Assembly (NCBI GenBank): GCA_037157565.1
Contig: JAZHRO010000054.1
Coordinates: forward strand, 14,553,501 to 14,617,500
Direction: 5' to 3'
Source: Thalassia testudinum
Taxonomy: Eukaryota > Streptophyta > Magnoliopsida > Alismatales > Hydrocharitaceae
Length of the DNA: 64,000 bases
The position numbers were made by a program, and so were the translations under genes. Numbering within the stretch: the first letter of the stretch is position 1; each line of letters starts with the position of its first letter. Positions 42,698-55,253 of this stretch are shown here, one piece after another. The notes under the pieces are model-generated. The model was not told where the DNA came from and did not search any database. It saw nothing but the letters and a program-made list of their open reading frames with translations.

Positions 42698-44104
42698 TGA
42701 TAACACCACGCAAGGGGGTAGTAATTAGGTTGAATATGGCCCATCTTTAGAATAAAAGGCACAACATAAAGTAGAATAGGAGCATTGCATGCATCAAGTA
42801 CCAAGATTGCTTATAAACTGTATTAATGGCCATTTGTGTAAAGCATTTGTCAAAGCAGGCCTCAGATGAGCAATCGGACCGCACGGATGGATTCAGGACG
42901 ACGAACGGAGTCTAACGGACTCAAAATCGGCCAAATCCGACATCCGGAGCTCCCACAATGGGCCCAAGAAATCCTGACCGTTGATCTGGAGATCAACGGC
43001 CTAGAACGCGCCACGTCGCCCCGCCCCCGCCGCCCGCACGCCCCCAAGCCAACCAAGGACGCATCTCGGCCGTTGATCTTCGATCGAACGGCCGAGATCC
43101 GCGCGCTCGCCCGCGGTCGCCGCGACAAAGCGCGGGCGTGGCGCAACGGTTAGCGCGCACGCCCGCGTTGCGGCGACGCGCGTTCGAGTCGCGCGGAGCA
43201 AAATTCGTCTGCGGGCGAAGGGCGCGGCAAAATTGAGCCGCGCGATCAGAAGCGAGCGGCTAGGATCGCGCCACGCGGCGCGACGACAGCGCCCCATCGC
43301 CCACGCGCGCGCGCACGCCGGGCGGAAACGCGCGCGCGCACGCACGCCCGAAGCGCGATCCTAGCGCAGGCGCGGGAGGATCTCAGCCGTCCGATCATCA
43401 ATCGGACGGCTCTCGTTCGACGTCCACGGATCGCGCCTGAAGAGAGAAAGGGGCGGGCGGCTGACCGGCGGCAGCAGACCTTCACCGACGTATATGGAAG
43501 CGGTTTTAGCGACGTTCTGGATGTCGCTAAAGCACATTCTTCTTTTAGGAAGCCCTTAACTCTATTTAAACCCCCTTCTACCACCATTCAAGGCATCCTC
43601 TCCCACTTGCAACTACTCCACTCCTCTCCTAGCTAGTCTTAGGCACTCTTGTAATCGCCGGAGACGACGAGCCGCCGACGGAGCCTCCTCCACCGCCGTG
43701 GCTGCCTCGTCGCTCTCCACTCTCTCTCTACCTCTCTCTCTCTCTTTTAAAGCTTTCATTTACTTTTGTTGAAGCATATATTTAATATTGTAAACCATGA
43801 ACTATGGATGCATGTTTAATGAAATTATTTTTCATTTAGTTGCCTTTTTAATTTCTGTTTAAAGTGCATGATCAAAACCAAAGAGCTTTCTAACCCTAAA
43901 CTCTCTCTATCTCTCGCTTTTCAAAGCCGTTTCTTTCGCAAGCAAAACTCCGCCTTTTTCGTGACAACAAGTGGTAAACAAAATCCGATTTCCACGCCTC
44001 CCTGAGATCGACACTCGGACTCCCTCCGTTTACTTCTTTTAAAACCGACGTATCAAGTGCAACTATAACGACACCTCTTAACACACACGCACGAAGGCAC
44101 GTCA
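42698..44104 (+). repeat. 3' LTR of the young element
   Basis: 1407 bp, almost identical to the 5' LTR. Differences seen by eye include an A/G in the CCAGCCAAG block, a C/T in the CGCCCCACCG block, and A/G changes near 43780 and 43927. Confidence 0.95.
43132..43199 (+). ncRNA. tRNA-like fold in 3' LTR
   Basis: Identical to 37503-37570: D-arm at 43139-43156, T-arm at 43178-43194. Confidence 0.6.
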
Positions 44105-44473
44105 CACACACACCCGACACGCCCCCCAAACAAACCCACCTGCACAGCCGCAAGGTGACCTAGGCACGCACGCCCAGGCCACCCTGCGCCACTTTGACCA
44201 CTAGGCCATCTTCACCGTGCTCCAACGCACCTCCTCAAACGATTCGACGTGGCCGAAAGGCCGTGCTATTGATTTCAGGGTCAAGCCTCTGTCCACCATT
44301 AACGAGCAAGCAAGCTTGCTTGTTCTCCGCTCCAGGTCACGCTCGGCTCCAGGAGAAACCCTCAGGCGGTGCAGGTTTGAGGCACACACGCACCCAGACT
44401 TCAAGTGGAGTCAAGAGACTCCACGCCTACTGCAATTGCGAAGCCATCTACTGCGAGCACAAGCATGGAAGTG

Positions 44474-44528
44474 GGTGGGACTTTAGTCCCACCTCGGAAG
44501 TTCGCGAGCGGGTGCCCGCGCTTAAATT
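44474..44528 (+). promoter_or_regulatory. USE-like dyad and TATA-like block in the solo Athila-type LTR
   Basis: GGTGGGAC, TTTA, GTCCCACC (44474-44493); GTCCCACCTCG ends at 44496 and TTAAATT is at 44522-44528, 25 bp further. The spacing and dyad are the same as at 5243-5299 although the surrounding sequence has diverged. Confidence 0.5.
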
Positions 44529-45119
44529 GAATTTGTGTTTCAGGCTTATCGCCTCGAAACACACTGGGGTGAGGTCCCTTGCCCCCACCACGCCTCGTCT
44601 GCGATACTTCCTCCGTGGACCTGGCACCTGGATCCGATTAACCCTGCCTGTGCACATCTCGCGCACCACCCACGTCGGTGAGCTTGGTCCCGGGCACGTC
44701 ACTCGACCTGCATACCCAATTAAGGCTCTGGGAGAGTGGACCCTTGAGTGAATTTGAGAGAGAGAGATGTGGGGAGGGTAGGGGTTAGGTTTTGCCTAAC
44801 CGTGCATTGTGCAGGAAGGAAAGTAGGAAAAGGAGGAGGAGGAGGGAGTGCAGCAACAAGAAGAAGAGAAGGAGAAAGAAAGAAGATAAAGGACTAGGCG
44901 CACAACAAACAAAGAAGAAGTTAGGAGAGAAGGCCTCGCACAGCAGAGAAGCAGAAGAGAAAGAGAAGCTGAGGTGAAGAAAGAAAGAAGAAGGACTTGG
45001 CACAGCAAAGAGGAAGAAGAGAAAGAGAAGCAGCAAAGAAGAAGAAAAGAAGAAGAAGAAGCCAAGAGGAAGAAGAACCAGCAGCAGCAGTAGCTGAAAG
45101 GAAGAGGCAAAACACTGTA

Positions 45120-45660
45120 GCAAGTGGAGTTTAAGTCGTCTGACCATTGGAGTTAGACGTCTGAAAAAGAGAAAGAGAGAGGCAAAAGAAAAAGAAGGAA
45201 GAGATAGAGAGAAAAGAAGAATCAATTTCCCTTTCTTTAATCTTTTTTGTAAAACAGTATATATATATTGTAAATTGTGATTTTTGTACGCTTCTAGAAT
45301 CAAGTGTTGCTCCCTTAGTTCGACCTCAGAGATTTTCTATTTTTGAGTAATAAAATAAAAAGTATAAATCGGTCCCAAGCGCGACCAGTCCCAGACGTCT
45401 TAAATGAACACAGTGGCTTACCTTGCTTGGGGCACCTTTCTCGGACGTCTGGAACTCTGTGCAGACGTCTGAGGGTACCTGCAGATGTTTGGTAACACTC
45501 TCGGATGTCTGAAATCGCCTCGGTTCTCGCACTGGTGCGCTTCCCTAACCTCTGACATACGTACGCTCGGTCAGAACTCGGCAAGGGAAAAATAATCAAA
45601 AATTATGCGCTATCAGACATCTGGCGGTCCCTCCAGACGTCTGATTTTGCATAAAAAATG
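45120..45660. repeat. AGACGTCT palindromes across the LTR junction
   Basis: TAAGTCGTCTGACC...TTAGACGTCTG (45135-45165) lies in the Athila-type LTR (also at 5728-5755). CCAGACGTCT copies from 45390 to 45650 belong to the inverted LTR C. Two unrelated LTR families therefore carry the motif. Confidence 0.6.
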
Positions 45661-46167
45661 ATTCCACAGAACCATTTGTGAGGTCCTCCTCACCACAGAA
45701 ACTACAGCAACTGCAGCACCTCCTTGCCTCTCCTTATAGCATCCCACCTTCCGGCCTCCTCCTCCCGAGCCCTGTTGTTCCCTGCTCTCCCTCTCCTTCT
45801 CCTCTTTACTGCGGTGGTGGCAAGCAAATGGAGGAGGAGGGGGGTTTTTATGGGTGTGGGAGGCATGGGGAGAGGATGGTGTGGAGTAAGGTGGAGTATG
45901 GGGGGGGGCGTGTCGTGGGTATGGTGGGTATGGTGGTGTATGGGGTATGGTGGCTATGGCGGAGGTGTATGGGGGCATGAGGGGTATGGTGGTGGAGAAA
46001 TTACGAGGATGTCCATGCAATTTTCCTCTCCCCTCATAAACCTCAAAATAAAAACCTAAGGAGTTTAAAACTACACAAAAATCCCTATGAATTTCGGAAA
46101 TGCCAAACGACCTTAGGAAAAGGGTCATTTCACCAGGCTAAGTCAGGTTAGGTCAAATGCTCCACCC

Positions 46168-49100
46168 TAGACATGGTTGTGTTTCAGAGATTCAATTTCT
46201 TCTTCTATCTTTTTGCACTTTTTCACTAAAGTTGTGCTTTTTTTTTGAAAAATATAAACTCAACTAGGGGTGCACACTGGTCGAGTTCAACTCCTGTACA
46301 TAGTTTTGCGTGATGGCTTCCAAATAGCCTCATTCACATTGCTCAATCTTTTGTCTTTGAGGGCTAACTTACTTTGAGAGTTAAGAAACGTAAAACTGAC
46401 ACTAACCTCTAATTGTATTTATTTACAGAGTGATATTAATACAAATTTGTGTTTACTTAAATTAATGTTAAGTTACGATATTAACTCTTGTGACATTTAC
46501 TTAATAATGATGTTAAAGAAAGAAGGGGACGATCAGTGTTAAAGAGAGAGAGAGTTGCATGTGAATTTAACACGGATTTAACTAACCTCAATAACAATTA
46601 GCATTAGGGAAATCGGTGTTAGGGGGGGAAAATCAATGCTAAATAAAGGGGAGTTAAATGATGAAGTAAGCAAGAATTAACCTCCTTTTTAGGATATTAA
46701 CCCCTTAAGTAAACCAATGTTTGATGAGGTGCTGTGTGTCAGCTTTCTAACCGCACCTCTTTTCCATTCTGGTCTCTACCTCACCATGCAGTCTCTCATC
46801 TAGTTCACCATACCCCCGTCTTCGGGACAATAGTGGCAAGGTGTATGGCAGTTGGTTAATGGAGTAGTTGAAATGCCATTCAACGTTATCTGAACGACTA
46901 AAAAAAAGCTTAGAAACAGAACATTAGGATGAACACTCGTTTTATTCTTAATGAGATGACGGCAACGAGTGAAGTCCTCTGGGTAAAAGTACACCCAGTG
47001 ATGAATGCACATTTATCACGTTATTTATAGGTGGGTCCGGTCACCTAAACGAGCAGGTGCCAGGCCATTGAAAGTGAGAATCCAATGCTCCCGGTCAACA
47101 CCGGACGGGGAATCTTCCACTTCAAATGGATAGATTTACTCACCTTCCAGCATATGTTTAACGTAGTCTCCAAGAAGAGGTCCCTGTCTCCGTTAAGCGT
47201 TTTGTTGCGAGATAAGGTGGCAGCAACATAATCCAACCTACATTTCGCTTAATAACAAGATAATCTACTGGATGATGAGACAATATTATACCAGAAACGT
47301 TTAACGTCACTAATTCCGTCATTCCCGTGAGTGCAAGCGAATACCAAGAAAGGACGACTTATTCTTTTTCCAACTTATTCCTCGGCACCACTTTCTCAAC
47401 TGAACATGTAGCACCATATAGAGAGCAATAAGAGAGAGAAACGTTTTGATTACGTTGCTTACGAGAGAAGGCACCCAACAATTCACCCACACCTTACTTC
47501 ATAAAAAAAAAAAAAACCCAATTCACCCCCATCCCCTTGGGCCTCGCTGCCCAAGTTTATCATTCTCCCAGGAAGGATGGATGGCTGGGATCTCATGCTT
47601 GAGATTGGGTATAATTTTTGGTTTGGGAAAATCATGACTCCAAGGCTGTGCTTGGATGATAAATAAAATATTACTGGGATAGGATACGTAGAGATGAATA
47701 TTTGTCTAGATGGTAGGATAAGTGAGAAAATAAAATAATTGGTATATTAATATTATGTTAGTAGATATTTATTTAATATTAAAATATAGGTATAAGTGAA
47801 TTGATATGACATAGTAAATATATTTTAATGGATCTATTACATTAAAGTTGATATATTATATTAGTATTGTTATAATATATTAAAATGATCTGATTCGAGT
47901 GTTGATGGAAGTGATGGATAGCATCCTAATTCATCGTGAATAATGGCCCACGCCCTCCAACAAAGGATATCCACTTATCCCAAGCTCGAGTGATCATGGA
48001 TAGCTAGAACTTGTTCTTTCTTCTTCATTAGTTTGGTAAGTTAGAATTTTGTGGATAAATTACTGATAAAGAAATGAAAATCCTCATTTAAGTCAAACAG
48101 AAAAAAGCCTCATGAGGAAGCCTGTAGAGGCGCAAACTATAGAGAGAAAAAGCCCAATATTATGAATCCATCTAGATTGAAAGGAGAATCAGCCAAATAC
48201 TTACTTGATTCCACATATCCACGCCAATAATCTGACTAAAGGAAGATGTGGCTTAATTGGATGGCTCAAACGCGCAAATTACAAAAGCCCACCATATCTG
48301 TCTAAAGATGTAGGCGTATAGACGAATTCCTCGATTAACTAATAGGCTTGGCAAATTGATAAACCCCTCAGCTAGCTGAAAGGCCTGATAGATTGACAGA
48401 CTCCTCATTCGACTAAAAGGCTTGGCAAATTAGTAGATAAACCAACAGAATAGATTTTAGCCTGATGACGATCATCACATCCATTACTCCATCATCACAT
48501 TTTTTGACAAATATGGGTAACACACTGAAAACATGTAGATGTCATCAATTAAACTAGCTGTTACGATCAAACCCCTAGTATCACACTCAATAGTTAATGC
48601 ACATGTTGTAAAGAATTTAGCTATTTAAGAGAGCCATTGACCTGGTATGAGTATACACATGCACAAGGGAAGAGAGATAAAAAACCCTTGTATCCTCTTA
48701 CCCTATTGACTTTATGAAAATTCAGGAGTAATCATACTCTCTCCAAACATATACAAATAATCACCAAATCCTTATCTTTTATCTACTTGTTTGTTCCTTT
48801 AAGCCGGCCTTTTCCCCATTCAAGACCCGATAGGACTCGGTAAAGAAAAGACTCCAACCAGTGACAGTTAAAACACTTGTAAACCCACTTCATTGTTGCT
48901 CGAGTAATGAGAAAGAGTCAACTGCACATTTAACTGGACAATCTGCATCCAGACACACCCAAATAGCGCAAGCAAAATTACATCTTTGTGTATACAACAT
49001 CCCGCAGCCAATATAATCAATACTTGGTTATTGGCGAATCCATTCTTAGTTGCAACTGCATCAGGGGCTCGACATGGGTCGGATGGGCAAGATGCAGTGC

Positions 49101-49526
49101 AAGATTTAAAAAATCATCTCAAGCATGATGCGTTGCACTTGTTTGGCACATAGACAAATAGCATACGCAAATGCCAAAAAAGTAAAAAATAAAATAAAAT
49201 AAAGAAATATTTGTCAAATAGGTCGGCTGATTCAGTTAAAACTAAGGTTTCTCTTTGCACCGACTGCTATCTATTTCTTTAATTGCCAACTGAAAAAGTG
49301 ACAAAACGTTACAGATGATAATGCTCTCTTGTAATCTATATTGGCTAACCATTAACTACCTGCTTCTCAATCAATGAAGGATAAATGCCTGTGACGGTTG
49401 CCTGCTGAGCTTCAGAAGTAAAAGCTGTATTTCAAAGACTAATTGCCGTTCAAGATACGAACTTGGTTGTGGCCAGCAGATTGTAGGCAATGGAACAAGG
49501 TGTCCGCTTGAAGAAAGCATCTTGGA
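46168..49526. other. Intergenic DNA with small repeats
   Basis: No gene is supported. At 46390-46740, TTAACATTAATTTAAGTAAACAC-like phrases resemble 25540-25740 (opposite orientation). At about 47643-47960 is a possible MITE: the left part GCTTGGATGATAAAT...GGGATAGGAT and the right part ATCCACTTATCCCAAGC are roughly inverted. At 48000-48900 there is LTR-like sequence with CTATTTAAGAGAGCC but no definable ends. The last part contains the 3' flank of the phosphoesterase gene. Confidence 0.35.
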
Positions 49527-52500
49527 TCAATGATCTATCCCATCCTTGAAAAGCAACATCATATAAAGTGGGAAGTTCACTGCGGCAATTACCGAAACCA
49601 AGCGGAGCACACGGATCACCCGCTGAACCACCCTCATAGCAGTTGTTCTACCAGGGCGTGACCTCCTGGCATCATCCGCTGAATTCATTTCCACAGCGAC
49701 GGAGTTGTCGGTGGCTTCTTGAGCAGAAAGTTTTCTAGCTTGTGGACGTGCAATGACGTTACCCCTATTAAGACATAACAACGAATAACCTAGCTATTAT
49801 ACACGAGTAACTGATTAAACGGGAAAAAAGAAATTGAATAAAAAACAATTATTCTGCATGCCTGCATAATGAGAATACGAAATTTGCATTAGCTACCAAT
49901 GCAATGAATAAAGCTCATTGAATGTAAATATCTCCAAACATTATTCCAAGCATATGGGCACACACCTTCCCAGCAACCCCATGTCACTTGACGTTACAGG
50001 AGGAGTATTTGTTGAGGCCTTCTTCACAAGATGCATTGCACCCTCTGCATCCCAAACCATTTCGTATTCACAGTCCTCATCTTCGTTCTTCACTTTAGAG
50101 ATGCTAAAACTGCTTTCCATTGCTCCTTTTATAGAATTCATCCAAAGCCGAAAACCAAAGCCACCAGCAGGCCATGATGCAAGCAGCAACAGTGTGATGA
50201 CAAAAAGAATAGCATACCTGACAATTTTACCCCCATTAGAAAACGGACTACGTCAATAACTTGAGATTTATTGAAGGTTTTATAGTTAAAATCTAAGGAA
50301 ATGAAATCTTGCAAACATAGCGAACCATATATAGATGTGTGTTTGCAAAGGAAGAAAACACAGGTTAGTATATACTGCACGTTGTTTATTTGATAAGCTT
50401 GATGATGCTGAGGACACCACTGAAAGAAGCATGAACGATGGATAGAGATTGCCCTGCTGCCAGCTCACAGTGCCAAGTGTATGCTGCAGAAATTCAACAA
50501 TCAGGATTGTTGCTTTTGCTTTGCCAAATGATGATATCACACTCAATACATTACCTCGGTCACGGGCCCAGCAGCTGTAGCGTGTGTGATAGTGCATTGA
50601 TCATGATCATGACCAGAAAGGACAAGGACCTGCAGCAAAACCTAAGTTCCTAGGTCATATGACCTTTTAATGTGTAATAAAGTGATTTAGTACGCAATCA
50701 TGGTCTGTTTTGGTTAGAATTCCAAACAGAATCAAATTTAGCAGCCAAAAGAAAATGAGAACTGCTTACAGGCTTGATCAAGTCCAGCAAACGTCTAGAT
50801 GTTTCCTCACTAAGATAATTCTGGTAACTTCAAAAAATAAAAGAGAAAGGAGATAAGAAAGCGAACATAACATGAAATCTGGTGCCAGCATCAGCTAGAT
50901 GGCAAAGACCCACAATATAAGCAATGTCTATGGATACAGGAAAAAAAGCACTCCAAAAGTTTTACATGATAATGTTATCAACAATGATGCAAAATGAATT
51001 AAGGACTACAACATGGAAGAACACTGAACTAATTGCAATTTCATTTAACAGTTAATTAAAGAGAACAGTCAACATTCAATTTTAATTGCCTATAGAAACG
51101 GAAGAAAACGGAAAGCTTCCTAATGATCTCTTAGAAATGATAAATTACATTCTTCTGTAAATTGACCTTTTGCATGTCTCCAGTGGAGCAAGCAGTACAT
51201 GCTTCCTTCCAAACCATGATAATTTTAGGTTTAAGGAGAAAAGGGACAGCAGTTGGACCAAACTAACTTGGATGAGCACAGCTAAAAGAAAAATCACAGC
51301 AACTGCTTTAAGAGAAGAATGCCTGAAGCCAGCCAAAAAAGACTGGAATCAGGAGAAATTCAACTGATGCCACATACAGGTATATCTTTTAGTCTAGGAT
51401 CCCTCCAGACGATATTCTTATGGTTAATGATGATTTCCTAGATGGATGCATTTTATTTGAATGGAGGAAAGGATTCCCTTGAATTAAAAAAAATCTTACA
51501 AAAGAATAAAATCATGAACAAAGAACTGACCTTATTCCTCGATCAACACCCATATAAGAAATTCTCTGATTAAGTCAAAAGGTAAACAATTGTTATAAAA
51601 TTGTTGAATACCAGAAGTTCATGCATGCAGAAGTGGGCAAAAAAAGGTTGAACCATTGAAAGTGAGGATCAAACAAGAAACTACCTGATTCACAACAGGA
51701 CTCGATCTGTGTCGGCCACAAGGGGTATCATTGGGCCGATAGAGTGGAATATGACTCAAGAGAACTTTTGGATTGGAAGCACGGTCTGAGAAAGATAACA
51801 CAGAACAAAAAAGTGATGACCTGGAAAATGGCCTTTCAAAATAATCACAATGAACCACCTTAAGCATTGAACACCTTTTGACACATTCTTTATAAAGTCC
51901 CAAGATTCCAATGTTAGATTTCCTTGCACATGCCCTGCAAAATTAAAAAGTAATTCTCTCATTCTTCATCCTGCTCAAAAGACTAAATCCTGGAATGGGA
52001 AAAAAAAAGATTTAGATTTTGAAATTCGCAATTACTGCGGGAATCAAACTGAACCCCTCTTCCCCCCCAACCAAAAAAAAGAACAAAATCAAAAACCACC
52101 ACCGACCCAAAATGAAGTGTTAGTAACCATAAATCAGACAAGGATGACCTATATGTATCTCGATAACATAGGAGAATGCAAGAACCAAAGAGAGGATAAC
52201 AACAAAGTCAAATATGCCCAACTGCCTCCAAAGGGTGACTGCAGAATCCTTTTCCTTATAAAACTTGTTTTTGAAAGATTTTCCTTGTTATTAGTTAAAT
52301 AAACACTAAGGGGGTGTTTGTGCACCAGAAACCAAAAGAAAATGATTTGAGTGGTCAAAGGAAAGCTTGGGGAAACAAAAATGAAGGAAATGGGATTCCC
52401 TTGACCAGCTTTCTAGATGCTTGTGTCGACAAGAGGAACAAAGGGAAAATGAAAACAATGTGTTTGTGTTTGCAAAAGAAATAGAAGGAAAATGAAGACA

Positions 52501-55253
52501 TCATGCTTAATATGTTTTCATGCTTGCAACAAATTAAGATGGAATTTAGATATAATCTAGCATAATAAAAAGTTTACCACAATGAAAAATTATAACTTTA
52601 ATTAACAATAAATTCATTCGATGAAAAAATTCCTATGGTGGGAGAGGTGCCTTAGGAAACAACAAGAAAAGTGGGGTATGAAAGGTGAGGATGTCTGGGG
52701 AGAGATGGCATAAAGTAAGGCTATAGGAAGGGGGAGGGATGGTGGAAAGATTTCCTTTGGTTTTCATTTGTTTCCAAGGGGACGGGGGGAGGATTTCTAA
52801 AGAAGATGGATCTTCTCTTTGGGGAAAAGTGATAGAATTCTTGGGAATCCAAGGAAAATGCACGAACACCTGAATTTTGATGGAAAATCTTTGAACAAAT
52901 ATCCTTGACTTTCCATTACTTTCCAAGAGCACACACTCTGACTGTTGTTTACAATAGCATCAGAAAACCAATCTCAAATACAAAGCCAAGCTAGTAGTAG
53001 CACTTGTAGGTTCATTATGCTTGATACTTTCTTTAAAATTCTCATTAGAAGGGCATCACATCTCGAACAGGGCCTAGTCCATAAAATATGTCCAATTTTC
53101 ATGACATTAGATCCTTAGATCTCAGGTAAGAAATTCTTCTTTGAGGTAAAAAAAGAGAACGATCCAAGATCACTAACTATCCAGCTTCATTAGAAAAGAA
53201 TCAAAGCTACCATACCACCAACTAAAAACCCACCTACAAATATTTTTCCCACGGCCATAACAAGGTTGATGTGAAGGAAATTATCAAAATAAAAAATATT
53301 AAGCCCCCAAAATAAAGTTTCTCTGAAGCCAAACAACATCAAGATAAGCCATGAGGGTAGATATGCAAATGGTAGATAAGGACACAAGCATAGGTGATAA
53401 CATATCCATAACCATTTTATAGAATAAATTTCAATATGGAGACGGATGTTTTGTAAATGTGAAAAATTAAATAACTGTATCCTTGAAATATGGATATAGA
53501 TACAAAATTGTATTCATGATTACAATATGGATTCATGCAGAAATGGAAATGGACTGTCCTATGAATATTATACATCTCCTAATTATTTAAAAGTAAAAAA
53601 AATCCAGCCATTAAACATACTGCAAGATACATGGAAACTTTAATCACCAAATTAATAGACAACTAGATAACAAAAATAAACATACTTGGCTTCTTGTCGT
53701 ATGGAAAACAAAATTCGAAGCACCAAATACAAACAGTTGTATTTATTTAGTTACTTGAGAGACTAAAACACGTTGACATAAAATAACATGGCACTTTAAG
53801 ATATTCTGGCACCTCCAAAAGGATCTGCGTGGAGGCAGAGGTGATGGTTGAGGGAGGTGGTGTGGCCTTGTTGGTGGTGGCTAGACGGGCAAAGGCTCCA
53901 GGGAGGTGGTGACCAGGGTGTGGGCCGCAGGTGCAGATGGTGTCAAAGGTGATGGCTGAAGGAACCTTAGTGGTGGTGGGGCAGCGGCTGAGGCTACTGC
54001 CCACCGAGGGTGTTGAGTCTATCAACGGTGGTATAGGGAAGATTGGAGAAAGTGGATGCCTCAACGGTGGTGTAATTGTAAGGTTGACAAGTCGGCAACA
54101 AAGATGGAGGTTGGAAGGGAGGTCATCAAGTTGCAAGCGGGATGGAGGGAGGAGTAGGAAAATCCTAAAATGAATTAATAATAGACAATTTATATATAAC
54201 ACCTTATTATTTGGAAGTTTTATGTACACATCATATAAAAAAATGACTTCTGAGAAAAAAGGATATCCATATTTGTATCTACAAAAAATTCTTAAAATAA
54301 TATCCATATTGCATCTGCTAAAACCCAAAATTTTATATATGTATCTGTAGAAATCCAAATTTTAAGATTCGTATCTACCAATCTTACAAAATTGATATCC
54401 ATATCCTTTTTAAAATGGATACTATCACAGGATCCAGAACTATTCACATCCAATTGCATCCCTACATGACAGCATCCCTTTGATGTTAGGATCTACAAAT
54501 CCTCTATAAAACCTGTATTAATGCTGGTTTTACCATCCAACAACTTAGATTTAAGCTGGTTTTGAAGAGCTATTGATCATAAAAGGTTGACTAAATAATG
54601 CGGACTAAAACACGGCAATAGACACATACAGGCCCTTGATTCTTAATCCCAAAAGAAAAAAATGTGAATATTCACATGAAAAACAGAATTTTTTACGTCC
54701 AACCAAGATAATAAAAGAAGCAAAGTGATGTGGTTTCTGCCTTGATTGTCATGTCATCTATTGATGCTTGTGCAATTCCTCCAGCCAACCACATCAAGAC
54801 CAAACTCACATTTCAAGTAGAACCATTAAGATCCATATGCCTCTACAAGTGTCAAACACCAAATATCACATTTCAATGCAATTCCATCCCCAGTATCTGC
54901 TACATAAATTTCCTCAGAAAAGGGAAATAGCAAAAAGGGGAAGTCTATTCTAATTCAAGATAAAAAGCCTTTTTTTGCATTCTCATATCATCGCCATCTT
55001 TTTCTCGAGTAATTACCAATGTCAAGAAAGCTAACTTCACTGCCTTAGATCCATCGATCATCTCAGAAATAGAATACTTGCTAACTTTCTGTAGTAAAAT
55101 GTATTGCATGTCAAAGAGAGGATTCGGAACAAAATGTGAATGGATTAGCAAATCACCATCTAGCGTTTGAGCATCAACTGCAACAAAGTCCACCTCCTGA
55201 ACAGTGAAGCGATAATTTCTTTCACCAAATTCTTCCTCATAGCGTTCGATTAC
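49527..55253 (-). CDS. PGAP5/CDC1-like metallophosphoesterase, nine 3' exons (357 codons; 5' end missing)
   Basis: Exons (minus) are 55253-55157, 51934-51875, 51785-51685, 51565-51531, 50827-50770, 50629-50555, 50483-50326, 50217-49966 and 49764-49527. All have GT-AG introns and keep one frame to TGA 49529-49527. The protein starts inside the calcineurin-like phosphoesterase domain ([23 protein letters not shown]). It holds the late metal-binding motifs [16 protein letters not shown] and LSGHDHDQC, the block [20 protein letters not shown], and two C-terminal membrane segments ([16 protein letters not shown]; the last 30 residues). The family (MPPE1/PGAP5, yeast Cdc1) removes ethanolamine phosphate from GPI anchors in the secretory pathway. 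The N-terminal membrane segment and the first metal motifs (GDxxD, GNHD) are not between 55254 and 64000. Confidence 0.88.
51935..55156 (-). other. 3.2 kb intron of the metallophosphoesterase gene with inserted repeats
   Basis: Non-coding. A stretch from about 52309 (GGGGGTGTTTGTGCACC) to about 52945 (GAGCACACACTCTG) has roughly inverted ends and looks like a small DNA element. A G-rich GGTGGTG block at 53800-54140 stands out from the AT-rich intron. No exon is seen here. Confidence 0.5.

Larger units (their letters stand above)
37069..44104 (+). mobile_element. Complete young non-autonomous Athila/Tat-like LTR retrotransposon (7036 bp)
   Basis: Two LTRs of 1407 bp each (37069-38475 and 42698-44104) differ at about five positions by eye, with no indels. 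A perfect 5 bp target duplication CACAC lies at 37064-37068 and 44105-44109. A tRNA-Asp primer-binding site follows the 5' LTR and a polypurine tract precedes the 3' LTR. The 4222 bp interior has no reverse transcriptase, RNase H or integrase; its only sizeable frame is an unknown ORF at 39328-41340. It must have moved with enzymes of a related autonomous Athila/Tat element. Low LTR divergence means recent insertion. Confidence 0.95.
35617..45387 (+). mobile_element. Solo LTR of the Athila/Tat family (parts 35617-37068 and 44105-45387)
   Basis: It begins TGATGAGAACC like the LTR at 3431 and ends CGACCA. It is flanked by the perfect 5 bp duplication GTCCC (35612-35616 and 45388-45392), so it is a complete solo LTR. 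With the 7036 bp insertion and its target duplication removed, it is about 2730 bp, close to the 2714 bp of the other copy. It inserted into the inverted LTR C: the flanks on both sides read as the reverse complement of that family near its palindrome array. Confidence 0.85.
32042..46132 (-). mobile_element. Solo LTR C (minus), same family as solo LTR A, interrupted
   Basis: Read on the minus strand, it begins at 46132 (TGAAATGACCC), has a TATA-like CATAAAAACCCCCC near 45855, then the CCAGACGTCTGG array (about 45650-45390). After the inserted Athila-type LTR it continues at 35616-35389 with the sequence that follows the array in LTR A. Its last part is 32835-32042, ending GGTCGTGACA. About 0.8 kb between the last two pieces is missing where copy B sits. 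Flanks TTAGG (32037-32041) and CCAGG (46133-46137) may be a decayed target duplication. Confidence 0.65.
31380..46167. mobile_element. Outermost hAT-like element of the nest (halves 31380-32041 and 46133-46167)
   Basis: The left end GGGTGGAGTATTGAG (31380-31394) and the right end, read in reverse, GGGTGGAGCATTTGA are similar inverted termini. The right half (CTAAGTCAGGTTAGGTC) reads as a natural continuation of the left half (GAGTTCAGGTTAGG). A clear 8 bp target duplication was not found, so the class is tentative. It is non-coding. All elements between 32042 and 46132 are later insertions. Confidence 0.45.
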
